In this document: in pieces, positions 53,374-62,411 of the stretch
Numbering within the stretch: position 1 is the first letter of the stretch
Layout: each line of letters opens with the position of its first letter
Assembly: GCA_019429305.1 (NCBI GenBank)
Contig: JAHYIR010000006.1
Span: 1 to 64,000 of the forward strand
Source of the DNA: Candidatus Cloacimonadota bacterium
GTDB lineage: Bacteria > Cloacimonadota > Cloacimonadia > Cloacimonadales > JAJBBL01
Direction of reading: 5' to 3'
Length of the DNA stretch: 64,000 bases
The notes under the pieces: model-generated
Database searches by the model: none
Told to the model about the DNA's origin: nothing
What the model saw: only the letters and a program-made list of their open reading frames with translations
Made by a program: the position numbers and the translations under genes

Positions 53374-54897
53374 ATGAAAAGGTTATTAACAGTTTTCTGT
53401 CTCTTTAGTTCACTCTATATGTATGCTCAAGAAACTAATCTTTGGACAAATATACGCCACAGCTCTTATACCCTCAACAATGAAATTCATATCAGAAGCG
53501 AAATCTTTCCACTCGTTGATTCTATTACTAGATTTTATTATTCACAGGGGGAGAATTGGTTAAGCCAAGAATTGATATCTGTTAATGATCTAACCTATGA
53601 CGCAATAATACCGGTAAATCCTGATGATATTGTACTTTGTCGTTATAGAACATCCATCGGAAACGGATTTGATGATTTAGATGATATTATCCCCGGTCTA
53701 CCTGATTCTTTGGTGGTAATGATGTCTGGATACATACTTAACGATAGTTTCCCTCCTGCTATGAACGAATTGGCTATGGTTGCAGAAGATGATGTTGGTG
53801 ACATAGCGGATGGATTTCCAGAGTATCTAGATATTACAGCCCAATATTTTTCTCATTCCGAGTCCAGATTCTATACAGCAATATCCAATAATAGCATTAG
53901 CTTTCCAACTGGTCCTATTTTGGGACCCTATAATGTTTATGCATCTTTAATTATAAATCCGGAAACAGTATTGATCGATTCGGTTTTCTATGCAATGGTT
54001 TATGGTCAGATACCTGTTGTGCTCACTCCCGGTTTATATAGATTTGCTGGGTTAAGTATTGATGCTATTTCCAGAATAGGCAATATTGAGCATCATATTG
54101 ATCAGAACAATCTTATCATGTCCTGTTTTAAGGAAGATCTCACTACTGATCCTTATTTTGGGGAATGGCCAAATACGACTAATAGCCTGCTGTTCGTTCC
54201 CTTAACAATGCAGATCTCCCTTTCTATGGAATCCGAATTTGTAGATATTGGACAACCGGCAATGATGGTGATAGATCAGTATATTGTTGAACCCTTTGAA
54301 AACATTTTACCCGGTTTATTCGATATTGAGATCGAAGACTTAATTACTGTAACAACAATTAATCTCACCTATTATGATACTAACGGCAATTTCCCTCTCA
54401 TTTCAGAAGTTGTCTTGGATAATGAATCGGTTTATCAGTTTCAACCGCAAAGTCTTGATTTTACCGAACCGGTGAATTTCTCAACACTCTTCTCTGAGCA
54501 ATGGTCAAATGGAGTGATAAGATTCAGTGATAATGGCTATGAAATGGTTGAATATCTTATCTACTCTAATATAGACGACCAGATTATTTCTCCCAATATC
54601 AATGCCTATATTACAGTCTATCCTAATCCTTTTAATCCTTCAAAAGAGAGCAATTATCTGAAAATCGAGCTGAAAAATCTCGAGCGATCACCCGATTCAT
54701 ACTTGGATATCTTTGATATTAAAGGGAGATTGATCTACAAATGGGGAGAAGAAACTACCAATGGATCAACGGATGAGTATTTCTGGAACGGAAGAGATTT
54801 ACAAGGGAGAGTGGTAGGAAGTGGAGTTTATTTTATCCGTTATAGGGATGATCATACAAAGCAATTTTTACAAAACAAGTTACTAATTATCAAATAA
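53374..54897 (+). CDS. Secreted protein with T9SS type A sorting domain
   Basis: 507 residues. A signal peptide (LLTVFCLFSSLYMYA, cut before QETN) precedes an acidic beta-rich region that I do not recognise. An Asp/Glu-rich segment around 135-150 (AEDDVGDIADGFPEY) hints at calcium binding. The last ~90 residues form a FlgD-like T9SS sorting domain: YPNPFNPSKESN, LDIFDIKGRLIYKW, FWNGRDLQGRVVGSGVYFIRY and a basic end QNKLLIIK. It would be exported through SprA and cleaved or anchored at the surface. Function of the passenger is unknown. Confidence 0.88.
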   Translation: MKRLLTVFCLFSSLYMYAQETNLWTNIRHSSYTLNNEIHIRSEIFPLVDSITRFYYSQGENWLSQELISVNDLTYDAIIPVNPDDIVLCRYRTSIGNGFDDLDDIIPGLPDSLVVMMSGYILNDSFPPAMNELAMVAEDDVGDIADGFPEYLDITAQYFSHSESRFYTAISNNSISFPTGPILGPYNVYASLIINPETVLIDSVFYAMVYGQIPVVLTPGLYRFAGLSIDAISRIGNIEHHIDQNNLIMSCFKEDLTTDPYFGEWPNTTNSLLFVPLTMQISLSMESEFVDIGQPAMMVIDQYIVEPFENILPGLFDIEIEDLITVTTINLTYYDTNGNFPLISEVVLDNESVYQFQPQSLDFTEPVNFSTLFSEQWSNGVIRFSDNGYEMVEYLIYSNIDDQIISPNINAYITVYPNPFNPSKESNYLKIELKNLERSPDSYLDIFDIKGRLIYKWGEETTNGSTDEYFWNGRDLQGRVVGSGVYFIRYRDDHTKQFLQNKLLIIK

Positions 54898-54932
54898 TCT
54901 GGTATTTTCAACAGAACAGGCAAGGGTAGGAG

Positions 54933-55964
54933 ATGTTTATAGATTATGCAAGAATTAAGGTTCATGCAGGAAACGGTGGTAAGGGATGTATCAGTTTCAG
55001 ACGAGAAAAATTTGTACCCAAAGGTGGACCTGATGGTGGAGATGGTGGCAAAGGTGGAGATATCATAGCAGTTGGTAATGAAAATATCAACACCCTATTA
55101 GAGTATCGTTATCTAAAACTCTATAAAGCCAAACGTGGTCAACATGGCTCCGGCAAGAACAAAACCGGTAGATCTGGAGAGAGCAGAGTTCTGCAATTTC
55201 CCCTTGGGACTATTATCTATGACATTACAGAAGGTAAAAGAGAGCTGTTAGCAGAGATAGATCAACATAATCAGCAAAAAGTAATAGCGAAAGGTGGCAT
55301 GGGGGGTAAGGGTAATGCCTCTTTTGCCTCAAGTACAAACCGGGCACCTAGAACTGCAGAAGATGGTGGTATAGGAGAAGAGAAAGAATTAGAATTAGAA
55401 TTAAAACTTATTGCTGATGTCGGGTTAGTAGGTTTTCCCAATGCCGGCAAATCGACACTTTTAAGCAAGGTTTCAGCTGCTCACCCTAAGATTGCCAATT
55501 ATCCCTTTACTACCTTAGAACCATCTTTGGGGGTTGTATCAATGCAAGACTACAGCTCTTTTGTAATTGCCGATATTCCCGGTATTATTGAAGGTGCGCA
55601 TGAAGGTAAAGGATTAGGGCTACAATTCTTAAGGCATATTGAAAGAACTAGAGTCCTACTTTTCTTGATAGATATCAATTCTTCAGATCCTCAGCACGAC
55701 TATCAAGTACTCAGCAGTGAGCTGTATGAGTATGACAAGCATCTGCAAAAGAAACCTCATCTTATTGCCTTGAATAAGCTTGATACAATAACCGGCGAAG
55801 CACGAGACAAAAAGATCAAAGAATTAGAAGAGAAATTTACTAAAGAACACTACGAGCAAATAGTTTTAATATCTGCTGCAACAGGGGAGAATGTCGATCG
55901 CTTAAAAAATGAATTATATAGAATAGTGAAGAAAAATGACAGCGAAAATAAAGTCTTGGATTAG
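54933..55964 (+). CDS. obgE: Obg/CgtA GTPase
   Basis: Ribosome-associated GTPase for 50S assembly and stringent response. It has 343 residues. The glycine-rich Obg fold opens with FIDYARIKVHAGNGGKGC and has GPDGGDGGKGGD. G-motifs are present: G1 GFPNAGKST, G3 DIPGIIEGAHEGKGLG and G4 NKLD. There is no C-terminal Obg extension beyond a short lysine-rich end. The last 29 bases overlap the dprA start, coupling them. Confidence 0.97.
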   Translation: MFIDYARIKVHAGNGGKGCISFRREKFVPKGGPDGGDGGKGGDIIAVGNENINTLLEYRYLKLYKAKRGQHGSGKNKTGRSGESRVLQFPLGTIIYDITEGKRELLAEIDQHNQQKVIAKGGMGGKGNASFASSTNRAPRTAEDGGIGEEKELELELKLIADVGLVGFPNAGKSTLLSKVSAAHPKIANYPFTTLEPSLGVVSMQDYSSFVIADIPGIIEGAHEGKGLGLQFLRHIERTRVLLFLIDINSSDPQHDYQVLSSELYEYDKHLQKKPHLIALNKLDTITGEARDKKIKELEEKFTKEHYEQIVLISAATGENVDRLKNELYRIVKKNDSENKVLD

Positions 55965-57024
55965 ATTAGTACAGATTAAAGATCTTGGATTGATCAAAAC
56001 CCATCAAATGCTAAAAGCTTTGGGGGAGCCGGAGAATTTTATCGGCAAAGGATTAGAGCCGTTAGAACCTCTAGATTTTGTTAGTCATCCAATAAAAAAG
56101 CAGATCGCAGCTGATAAAGATCCTGAAAACTGGTCTCAGATATGCAAATTGATCGAGCGTTATAAGATAAATTTTGTAACTATTTTAGACAAAGATTTTC
56201 CTGAACCTTTGATCAACATATTCAATCCTCCTCTATTTCTCTTCTATCGGGGAAACTTGCCTATTCTGGGGGAAGAGAGAGCATTAGCTGTTGTTGGAAC
56301 GAGGAAGCCAGATAATTATGGTATTATAATGACCAGAAAGATCACAGAACAATTGGTTGCTGCGGGATTCACAATAGTTAGTGGTTTAGCTTATGGTGTC
56401 GATACTCAAGCTCATCTTACTACTGTAGAGAGTAAAGGAAGAACTATAGCTGTAATGGGAACCGGCTGTGATCAGATATACCCTCAAAAAAATCATAAAT
56501 TAGCAGAACGCATATTGGAGAAAGGTGCTCTGATATCTGAATTTCTTCCCGGTTCCAAACCGGAGAAGTGGAACTTCCCCCTCAGGAACAGGATCATTAG
56601 CGGGTTAACTGTCGGTACTTTCGTCGTGCAGGGAGAAAAGACCAGTGGTGCTTTGCTGACTGCAAAATTTGCTCTCGATCAAAATCGAGATCTGTTTGCT
56701 TTGCCGGGAGATATAAATCGTAAAGTTTCGGAAGGTCCAAACTATTTGATAAAACTAGGAGCTAAGATCGTAACTTCTCACACAGATATAATTGAAGAGT
56801 ATGATCTTCTTCTGCAGGCAATAGAAACGGCAAAACCGGAGTTAAATAAGAATGAAGAAATGGTTCTTAAGATTATCAGAGAAAATAGACCTGCCATAAA
56901 TTATGATAATTTAGTGTTAAAAACAGGGTTATCAATTGGTCAGTTATCGGCTATTTTACTTAATCTTGAGATAAAAAACCTAGTGCGGGTTGGTGACGGA
57001 ACTATGGTTAGTTCTGTTGATTAA
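55936..57024 (+). CDS. dprA: DNA processing protein DprA
   Basis: 362 residues. Loads RecA onto incoming single-stranded DNA in transformation. The Rossmann-like core has VVGTRKPDNYG, TIVSGLAYGVDTQAH, AVMGTGCDQIYP, the FPLRNRIISGL segment and VVQGEKTSGALLTAKFALD. A C-terminal winged helix (NEEMVLKIIRENRPAINYD) completes it. With comEC at 41515, this supports DNA uptake competence. It overlaps obgE by 29 bases. Confidence 0.95.
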   Translation: MTAKIKSWIRLVQIKDLGLIKTHQMLKALGEPENFIGKGLEPLEPLDFVSHPIKKQIAADKDPENWSQICKLIERYKINFVTILDKDFPEPLINIFNPPLFLFYRGNLPILGEERALAVVGTRKPDNYGIIMTRKITEQLVAAGFTIVSGLAYGVDTQAHLTTVESKGRTIAVMGTGCDQIYPQKNHKLAERILEKGALISEFLPGSKPEKWNFPLRNRIISGLTVGTFVVQGEKTSGALLTAKFALDQNRDLFALPGDINRKVSEGPNYLIKLGAKIVTSHTDIIEEYDLLLQAIETAKPELNKNEEMVLKIIRENRPAINYDNLVLKTGLSIGQLSAILLNLEIKNLVRVGDGTMVSSVD

Positions 57025-57144
57025 CTTAATATTCTTACTTTTTGCTCGTGTATCAACCCTCAACGATTATTTGCAGCAGTGATTTATTAAAGAGATAGTT
57101 TATTGTATTTGAGCTGTGAAATTCTGAAGAAAGAGTTACTATTG

Positions 57145-58254
57145 TTATACTTCTTCGGCATCACATTCTGTGAAAAAATCAAATAACTGTTGTTCTCCTG
57201 CATCAAGTTTTTCTTCTGTGTCGAGGTTGGATACAGATACCCCTAAAAGTCTTACTCCGCGGTTACGAATATAATTTGTCTCAAAGAGAGACCGCACAAT
57301 AGCACACATAGTCTCATGATCGGAGAAAAAATATTGTCTGGTTAGGCATCTCGTATGGAGAGTAAAATCATTATACTTAATCTTGATGCTTACTGTTTTC
57401 CCTTTGATATTTTTTCTAATCAAGCTTTCTGAGACATCTTGAGCAATAGAATTGAGTATTTCAAGCATCTCCTTGGGATCAAACAGGTCTTTGGAAAATG
57501 TTCTTTCTTTTCCTAATGATTTTCTGATCCTGCTAACCTTTACTTCTCGATTATCGATGCCCCTGACTATCTTGTAGTAATAATTACCTACCTGTCCGAA
57601 ATGTTTGAGTAAATCCTGTAACTCCCATTTTTTTAGATCTTTTCCTGTCTTGATGTCCAAGCTATACATTTTTTCAGCAGTAGCTTTACCAATACCATGG
57701 AATTTACTAATTTCGAGTTCTTCCAAGATCTTGGCTCCGTTTTCACGATTGATCAGTGTCAACCCATTCGGTTTTTGCATTTCTGAAGCTATCTTAGCCA
57801 AGAACTTATTATAAGAAACACCTGCTGATCCCGTTAATTGAAGCTTCTCTCTAATTTTATTCTTGATCTCTTTAGCTATCGAAACTGCTCCTGATAGGTC
57901 TTTTGTTTGCTCCGTGACATCAAGATATGCTTCATCGATAGAAACCGATTCGACCAGAGGAGTATATTGAAAAAAAATATCACAAAGTTGACGACCCACT
58001 TGCCTATAAACTTCATATCGACCACTAATAAAAATTGCTTTTGGACAGAGTCTATAAGCCAAATAACTCGGCATTGCCGAATGGATTCCGTATTTGCGAG
58101 CTTCGTATGAACATGTGGAAACTACACCACGACTATTGGGTGGTCCACCAACGATTAATGGTTTTCCACGATATTGGGGGAAATCACGCATCTCAATTGC
58201 AGCAAAAAAGGCATCCATATCGATATGGATTATTCTGCGTTCGCTTTCTGCCAT
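57145..58254 (-). CDS. dinB: DNA polymerase IV
   Basis: Y-family translesion polymerase of 369 residues. The palm motifs HIDMDAFFAAIE (metal Asp residues near the start) and SVSIDEAYLDVTE, and the steric-gate region CSYEARKYGIHSAMPSYLA, are all visible. Helix-hairpin-helix ISKFHGIGKATAEKMYSL precedes the little-finger domain. The C-terminus ends QQLFDFFTECDAEEV, with QLFDFF resembling a beta-clamp binding peptide. It faces dprA convergently, 120 bases away, with nothing notable in between. Confidence 0.96.
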   Translation of the reverse strand: MAESERRIIHIDMDAFFAAIEMRDFPQYRGKPLIVGGPPNSRGVVSTCSYEARKYGIHSAMPSYLAYRLCPKAIFISGRYEVYRQVGRQLCDIFFQYTPLVESVSIDEAYLDVTEQTKDLSGAVSIAKEIKNKIREKLQLTGSAGVSYNKFLAKIASEMQKPNGLTLINRENGAKILEELEISKFHGIGKATAEKMYSLDIKTGKDLKKWELQDLLKHFGQVGNYYYKIVRGIDNREVKVSRIRKSLGKERTFSKDLFDPKEMLEILNSIAQDVSESLIRKNIKGKTVSIKIKYNDFTLHTRCLTRQYFFSDHETMCAIVRSLFETNYIRNRGVRLLGVSVSNLDTEEKLDAGEQQLFDFFTECDAEEV

Positions 58255-58307
58255 GATTAAACAGCATAATGATAAATGTGAAATTTGTTTTAGATATTTT
58301 GAGCAAA

Positions 58308-58340
58308 AAAAGGGCGGTTCACTAAGTAAACCGCCCTTTT
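58308..58340 (-). terminator. Rho-independent terminator downstream of hup
   Basis: A perfect 12-base stem AAAAGGGCGGTT/AACCGCCCTTTT (58308-58319 and 58329-58340) with a nine-base loop is flanked by A on the left and T on the right. On the minus strand the stem is followed by a run of six T, so it would stop transcripts from hup. The symmetric layout could also stop plus-strand transcripts. Confidence 0.93.
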
Positions 58341-58355
58341 GCTAAACGAGTACAA

Positions 58356-58628
58356 TTACTTAACAGTCAGTTTCAGCTTGCTACCAGCTTTGAAAACCGG
58401 AACTTTGCGAGCTGGGATGGTTATCTTTTGACGTGTTTGTGGGTTGACACCCATTCTTTTCTTTCTTTTAGAAACGGCAAATGTTCCAAAGCCAACAAAT
58501 GTGACCTTGTCACCTTTTTTCAAGGCACCGGACACACCATTTAACAAAGAAGTTAAAGCCATTCCAGCCTGTTTTTTTGTAATTGAAGCATCGGAAGCGA
58601 TTTTTGTTATCAGTTCTTCCCTTTTCAT
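58356..58628 (-). CDS. hup: HU-family DNA-binding protein
   Basis: About 90 residues from ATG 58628, which follows TGGAGGTAG at good spacing; an upstream reading would add 19 residues lacking in the family. The HU/IHF fold is seen in KREELITKIASDASITKKQA, then KVTFVGFGTFAVSKRKKRMG and NPQTRQKITIPARKVPVFKAG (the DNA-binding arm). It compacts the chromosome as a dimer. The gene is monocistronic: own promoter and terminator. Confidence 0.97.
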   Translation of the reverse strand: MKREELITKIASDASITKKQAGMALTSLLNGVSGALKKGDKVTFVGFGTFAVSKRKKRMGVNPQTRQKITIPARKVPVFKAGSKLKLTVK

Positions 58629-58655
58629 ATTTCTACCTCCATATTTAGGATAACC

Positions 58656-58685
58656 ATAAAATAAATATAGAGCGATATATGTCAA
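58656..58685 (-). promoter_or_regulatory. Promoter for hup
   Basis: On the minus strand TTGACA (58685-58680) is followed after 18 bases by TTTTAT (58661-58656), about 28 bases upstream of the start codon, with the TGGAGGTAG ribosome site in between. Perfect -35, moderate -10. Confidence 0.5.
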
Positions 58686-58841
58686 TATAAATCTTTACTT
58701 AGCAAGGTGTTAAAAGACGTTCCAAGCATTTTTGTCACTCAAAATGGTATTTTGACAAGATGACAAAAAAAGGCGTAACTAATTGAATACAAGTATGATA
58801 TGGCGATTACTAAAGAGCAAAAAAAACAATTAAAAGGGATG

Positions 58842-58882
58842 AGAAAAAAAGTTCATTTTTTTTACAAAAAAGTTCATTTTTG
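58842..58882. repeat. Two A-tract/T-tract direct repeats
   Basis: The stretch carries AAAAAAGTTCATTTTT twice, spaced by TTTACA. Each copy can fold only through A:T pairs. They lie downstream of the metallo-hydrolase gene that ends at 58908 on the minus strand and might act as weak transcript ends. The rest of the 58686-58907 gap shows only the hup promoter region. Confidence 0.45.
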
Positions 58883-58907
58883 GCTGGTTATTATCCTTCT
58901 TGCTTTC

Positions 58908-59765
58908 TCAGAAGAGAGGGTATTTCAGGTATTTTTTTTCCGGTTGATGATTGAAAATCAAATACCCTTCATTTTTTTCTAATTCTTCGATGATTTTCTT
59001 TTTAGCAGTAAAGGTTTGAGAACGATTTATATCGTATGCAGAGGTTACTGCAGTATTTAGATGAAACTGATGGGGGATAAGGTCTCCCGGGTAGTAACAA
59101 AGATCATTTTCACTTTGGATCCGAACAATCTGAGTGCCGATGCTATGCCCTCCGGTCTGGATTAATGATATCTCAGGGGTGAGTTGATAGTCACTATCGA
59201 TGAGCATGAGATTTGGCGAATTTTCCAGTAAGCCTAAGGGTTCACGATATTGATAAGCTGTCATATTTAGTTCATCAGGGGAATTAGCTATGTTCCACTC
59301 AGTTTTCTGAATTACATGTTTGGCATTAGGAAACATGATACTCTTTACTTCTTTTTCTTGATATACCAAACCGCCAATATGATCATAATGCAAATGAGTA
59401 AGGATAACATAATCAATTTCTTCGCGAGTGTAACCGCATTTTTTCAAGCTTTCTAACAATCTGCAGGGTTCAGGTTGAAAGATTTTCTTAGCCCGTTCAT
59501 CAGGGTAGTAGCCAATACCGCTATCAATCAATACTTTTAACTGAGGTGTTATGACCAACAAAAGATTAGCAGCTAACTCAATTCGGTTACTATGATCAGC
59601 AACTATCTTTTTTCCCCATAGTATTTTAGGTAAAACACCCATAGCAGCTCCACCATCACTCCAGAAACTGCCGGCATTAAAAATGTAGCATTCTGAATCA
59701 GTTAATCTAAGATAGACAATCTCTTCATTGTTGTCAGTTGTCTTTACATCAACATTTTGTTTCAT
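58908..59765 (-). CDS. Metallo-beta-lactamase fold hydrolase
   Basis: 285 residues, cytoplasmic (no signal peptide). The zinc-binding motif is THLHYDHIGG (about residues 122-131), with DSGIGYYP before it, the later TGGHSIG His and CYYPGDL Asp, and the final IFNHQPEKK. Members of this group include lactonases and other thioester or phosphoester hydrolases, so the substrate is unknown. It lies nine bases downstream of jag, as the last gene of the rpmH-jag cluster. Confidence 0.85.
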   Translation of the reverse strand: MKQNVDVKTTDNNEEIVYLRLTDSECYIFNAGSFWSDGGAAMGVLPKILWGKKIVADHSNRIELAANLLLVITPQLKVLIDSGIGYYPDERAKKIFQPEPCRLLESLKKCGYTREEIDYVILTHLHYDHIGGLVYQEKEVKSIMFPNAKHVIQKTEWNIANSPDELNMTAYQYREPLGLLENSPNLMLIDSDYQLTPEISLIQTGGHSIGTQIVRIQSENDLCYYPGDLIPHQFHLNTAVTSAYDINRSQTFTAKKKIIEELEKNEGYLIFNHQPEKKYLKYPLF

Positions 59766-59773
59766 ATTAAAAT

Positions 59774-60448
59774 TTACTTTGAGTCATTGAGTTTACGATG
59801 CTTTTCCGGTCTTCGTTGATCTTCATTACCGGCCGGATAGATCACGATCCTTTTTACATCTCCTTTACCGATGGTCATTGTCCTTACTTCGTCATCATTT
59901 TCCAAATAACGATAAATAATTCTTCTATCTGAGGCATTCATCGGCTCCAGAGTGATGCTCTTTTCTCTTTTCTTGACTTTCTTGACTATTTGGTCAATTT
60001 TCTTTTGTAATCTTTCTTCATGTTGAGCTCTATAATTATCAATATTCAGTATAACTCGGTTTCTCTCATCTTCACCATTTTCCAGAAGCTTATTAAGAAA
60101 GTGTTGAATACTGATCAGCATTTTACCTTCTTTTCCGATAAGAAAACCGGGATTATCAACACCTTTGACATGAAGATAATAATAGTTATCTTTGTATGAT
60201 AGGTCGATCTCTTGATATTCAACGTTCATTCTTTTCAAAAGACCATCTATAAAGCGTTTTAAGATATCTTCTTCTTCGGGAATAAAGAACTTAACAATAG
60301 CCGGTTTAATTCCTACAAGACTCAATACCCCCTTCGATCCCTTATCAATAATGGTATAACTAATATCCTCTTTAGAGATATTGAATTCTTTCATAAAATC
60401 ACTGATAACTTTGTCAGCCGAAATCCCTTCACGTTGTATCTCTTTCAT
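59774..60448 (-). CDS. jag: Jag (KhpB/EloR) RNA-binding protein
   Basis: 224 residues. An N-terminal Jag_N domain (GISADKVISDFMKEFNISKEDI), a KH-like domain with PGFLIGKEGKMLISIQHFLN, and a C-terminal R3H domain with MNASDRRIIYRYLEND make it a full Jag protein. The family is adjacent to YidC in most bacteria and has been linked to RNA binding and envelope growth. It starts 20 bases after the yidC stop. Confidence 0.95.
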   Translation of the reverse strand: MKEIQREGISADKVISDFMKEFNISKEDISYTIIDKGSKGVLSLVGIKPAIVKFFIPEEEDILKRFIDGLLKRMNVEYQEIDLSYKDNYYYLHVKGVDNPGFLIGKEGKMLISIQHFLNKLLENGEDERNRVILNIDNYRAQHEERLQKKIDQIVKKVKKREKSITLEPMNASDRRIIYRYLENDDEVRTMTIGKGDVKRIVIYPAGNEDQRRPEKHRKLNDSK

Positions 60449-60467
60449 TTAAAAAATCCTCTGCTTT

Positions 60468-62117
60468 TTAATGGCTATATTTCTTTTTCACATAATATTG
60501 CTGAATAATGGAGAAGACATTGAAAACCGTCCAGTAAAGAACCAGTCCAGAAGGAAGGGATGAGAAGATGAACACCAAAAATACCGGCATTATATACAGC
60601 ATCATCTTCTGGCTCTGCATTTGGGCGAGTTGTTTCTCATCCATCTTTTCTTTGTCGATATGTTTGGGCATCATCATCTTTTGCTGAATGAACATAAAGA
60701 TACCCATAAGAGCAGGCAGTATAATATTGCTCGGTTCTGATAGATCGGTTAACCAGAGCATAAAAGATGCTTGTCTCAGCTCAATTGAATATCTCAAGAC
60801 CGGATAGAGGGCAAAGAAGATAGGCATTTGTAAGAGGAGTGGCAAACAGCCACCAAGCGGATTAACTCCATGTTCTTTATAGAGTTTTTGTAACTCAACC
60901 TGCATCTGTTTAGGATCAGATTTGTATTTCTTTTGTATCTCTTGCATGTGGGGGCTCATCCTCTGCATCTTGATCGATGACTCAAAACTCTTATGAGTCA
61001 AAGGATAGAGAATGATCTTTAGGATCAGGGCAAAAAAGATTATAGTTACGCCATAATTACCAAAAAACTTATTCAAAGTTGTGAGAAGCCAAAGGAAAAG
61101 ACGACTAACCGGACGAATAATTTTCCAACCCATCTCAATAGTTTCTTCCAAGCCAATACCATATCTCTTTAAATGTTGATAGTCGAGCGGTCCAAGGTAA
61201 ACATCATAATAGTCGTTTAACTGAGAAATTGCTCTACCGGGAGTTATAGTTACATCAAATGCCGGGCTTTCATTCTGAACAAAAACCGTTACATTATCGG
61301 TTAGTAATCTCTGTTCTGGGAGTAACACCATGATAAAATATTTGGAGCGGATAGCAGCCCAATCGACATTTCCTGTTAATCTGATATTCTCCTGAATTCT
61401 TCTCAACTGCAAGACATTTCGTGAGTTTTGGATTTGTCCTATAAAGCGATAATCAGTGTTTTTATGTTTTGGTTTCTCTTCCGTATCAGCAATACCACTA
61501 TTGAAACTGACAACATAATCTCTGATGTTTCCTAAACCGGAAGCTTGAATATTGTATGTTAGGGCATAATCATCATTTATTACAAATTTTTTCTCTATTA
61601 AACGCTGTCCTTGATTTTCCAGATAAAAAATCAAAGCTTGATGATTATCTATTATGGTATTTTCCCAGTTGAAGACGTAATCATCGAACATATAAAAGTC
61701 ATCGACCGTTTCCATTTCCAGACCAAAGATTGACGCCCCTTCAGGAATAAGATTGACGAGATTAAACTTGTCGTAATGAAAATAATTTTTTAAGTGAACT
61801 GCATTAAGAACACCACCCCGGTTAGAAAAGTATAGCTCCACCAGATCGTTTTCTAAGAGAATATCATCTCTAATTTGAATATCACCTCTATCAAAAAGCT
61901 CTCTGCTTCTATCCGAAAGGAGTTGATCATCTTCAGGCATTCTCATAGATGACAGATAACTCTCTTCGTCATTATAGGGTTCTTGAGGTGAAATCATTTC
62001 GGTTGTAACTGTTTCCGTATCACTCTGATCGGGGGTACTCCGTTGCCAGAGAAATCTATTACTTAACCAGAAGATGGCGAAAATCAATATCAATGCAAAT
62101 AATGTTCGTTTGTCCAA
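60468..62117 (-). CDS. yidC: Membrane protein insertase YidC
   Basis: 549 residues, the long Gram-negative form. An N-terminal helix (TLFALILIFAIFWLSNRFL), a large periplasmic beta domain (about 60-330) and the five-helix insertase core (LFLWLLTTLNKFFGNYGVTII, PLLLQMPIFFALYPVL, GLVLYWTVFNVFSIIQQY) are visible. Inserts membrane proteins alone or with SecYEG. Sits after yidD in the conserved rpmH-rnpA-yidD-yidC-jag order, with only 15 bases to yidD. Confidence 0.98.
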   Translation of the reverse strand: MDKRTLFALILIFAIFWLSNRFLWQRSTPDQSDTETVTTEMISPQEPYNDEESYLSSMRMPEDDQLLSDRSRELFDRGDIQIRDDILLENDLVELYFSNRGGVLNAVHLKNYFHYDKFNLVNLIPEGASIFGLEMETVDDFYMFDDYVFNWENTIIDNHQALIFYLENQGQRLIEKKFVINDDYALTYNIQASGLGNIRDYVVSFNSGIADTEEKPKHKNTDYRFIGQIQNSRNVLQLRRIQENIRLTGNVDWAAIRSKYFIMVLLPEQRLLTDNVTVFVQNESPAFDVTITPGRAISQLNDYYDVYLGPLDYQHLKRYGIGLEETIEMGWKIIRPVSRLFLWLLTTLNKFFGNYGVTIIFFALILKIILYPLTHKSFESSIKMQRMSPHMQEIQKKYKSDPKQMQVELQKLYKEHGVNPLGGCLPLLLQMPIFFALYPVLRYSIELRQASFMLWLTDLSEPSNIILPALMGIFMFIQQKMMMPKHIDKEKMDEKQLAQMQSQKMMLYIMPVFLVFIFSSLPSGLVLYWTVFNVFSIIQQYYVKKKYSH

Positions 62118-62132
62118 AATTTTCCTCCTATA

Positions 62133-62345
62133 TTAGGGAAGTGGATCATGACCACCCCGATGATAAGGATGGCACTTTAAGACTCGTTTGCCTGCCAAGA
62201 ACAGAGCAGTAAAGAAACCATATTTAAGAAATGCCTGGCGGGCATATTCACTACAGCTGGGTGTAAACCTGCAACAAGGGGGAAATGCCAATGATATTGT
62301 TTTCTGGTAGAGATTGATTATGAACACTACTCCCTTGTTAATCAT
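62133..62345 (-). CDS. yidD: Membrane protein insertion efficiency factor YidD
   Basis: 70 residues with the conserved cysteine-rich core FPPCCRFTPSCSEYARQAF and the end KRVLKCHPYHRGGHDPLP. It associates with the membrane and assists YidC. The gene has the standard position between rnpA and yidC, 66 bases after rnpA. Confidence 0.96.
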   Translation of the reverse strand: MINKGVVFIINLYQKTISLAFPPCCRFTPSCSEYARQAFLKYGFFTALFLAGKRVLKCHPYHRGGHDPLP

Positions 62346-62411
62346 ACCTTAAATGTTGACCCCGTTTTTTGTAAATGATGTTAAAGTTCTGTTATTGCAT
62401 TAATCATTAAT

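Noticed and set aside
58800-58982. 60-codon frame starting MAITKEQKKQLKGM
   Set aside because: The first residues look like the start of a small RNA-binding protein (YhbY-like), but the rest is translation of A/T tracts and runs into the opposite-strand hydrolase gene. It may be a remnant; evidence is too thin.
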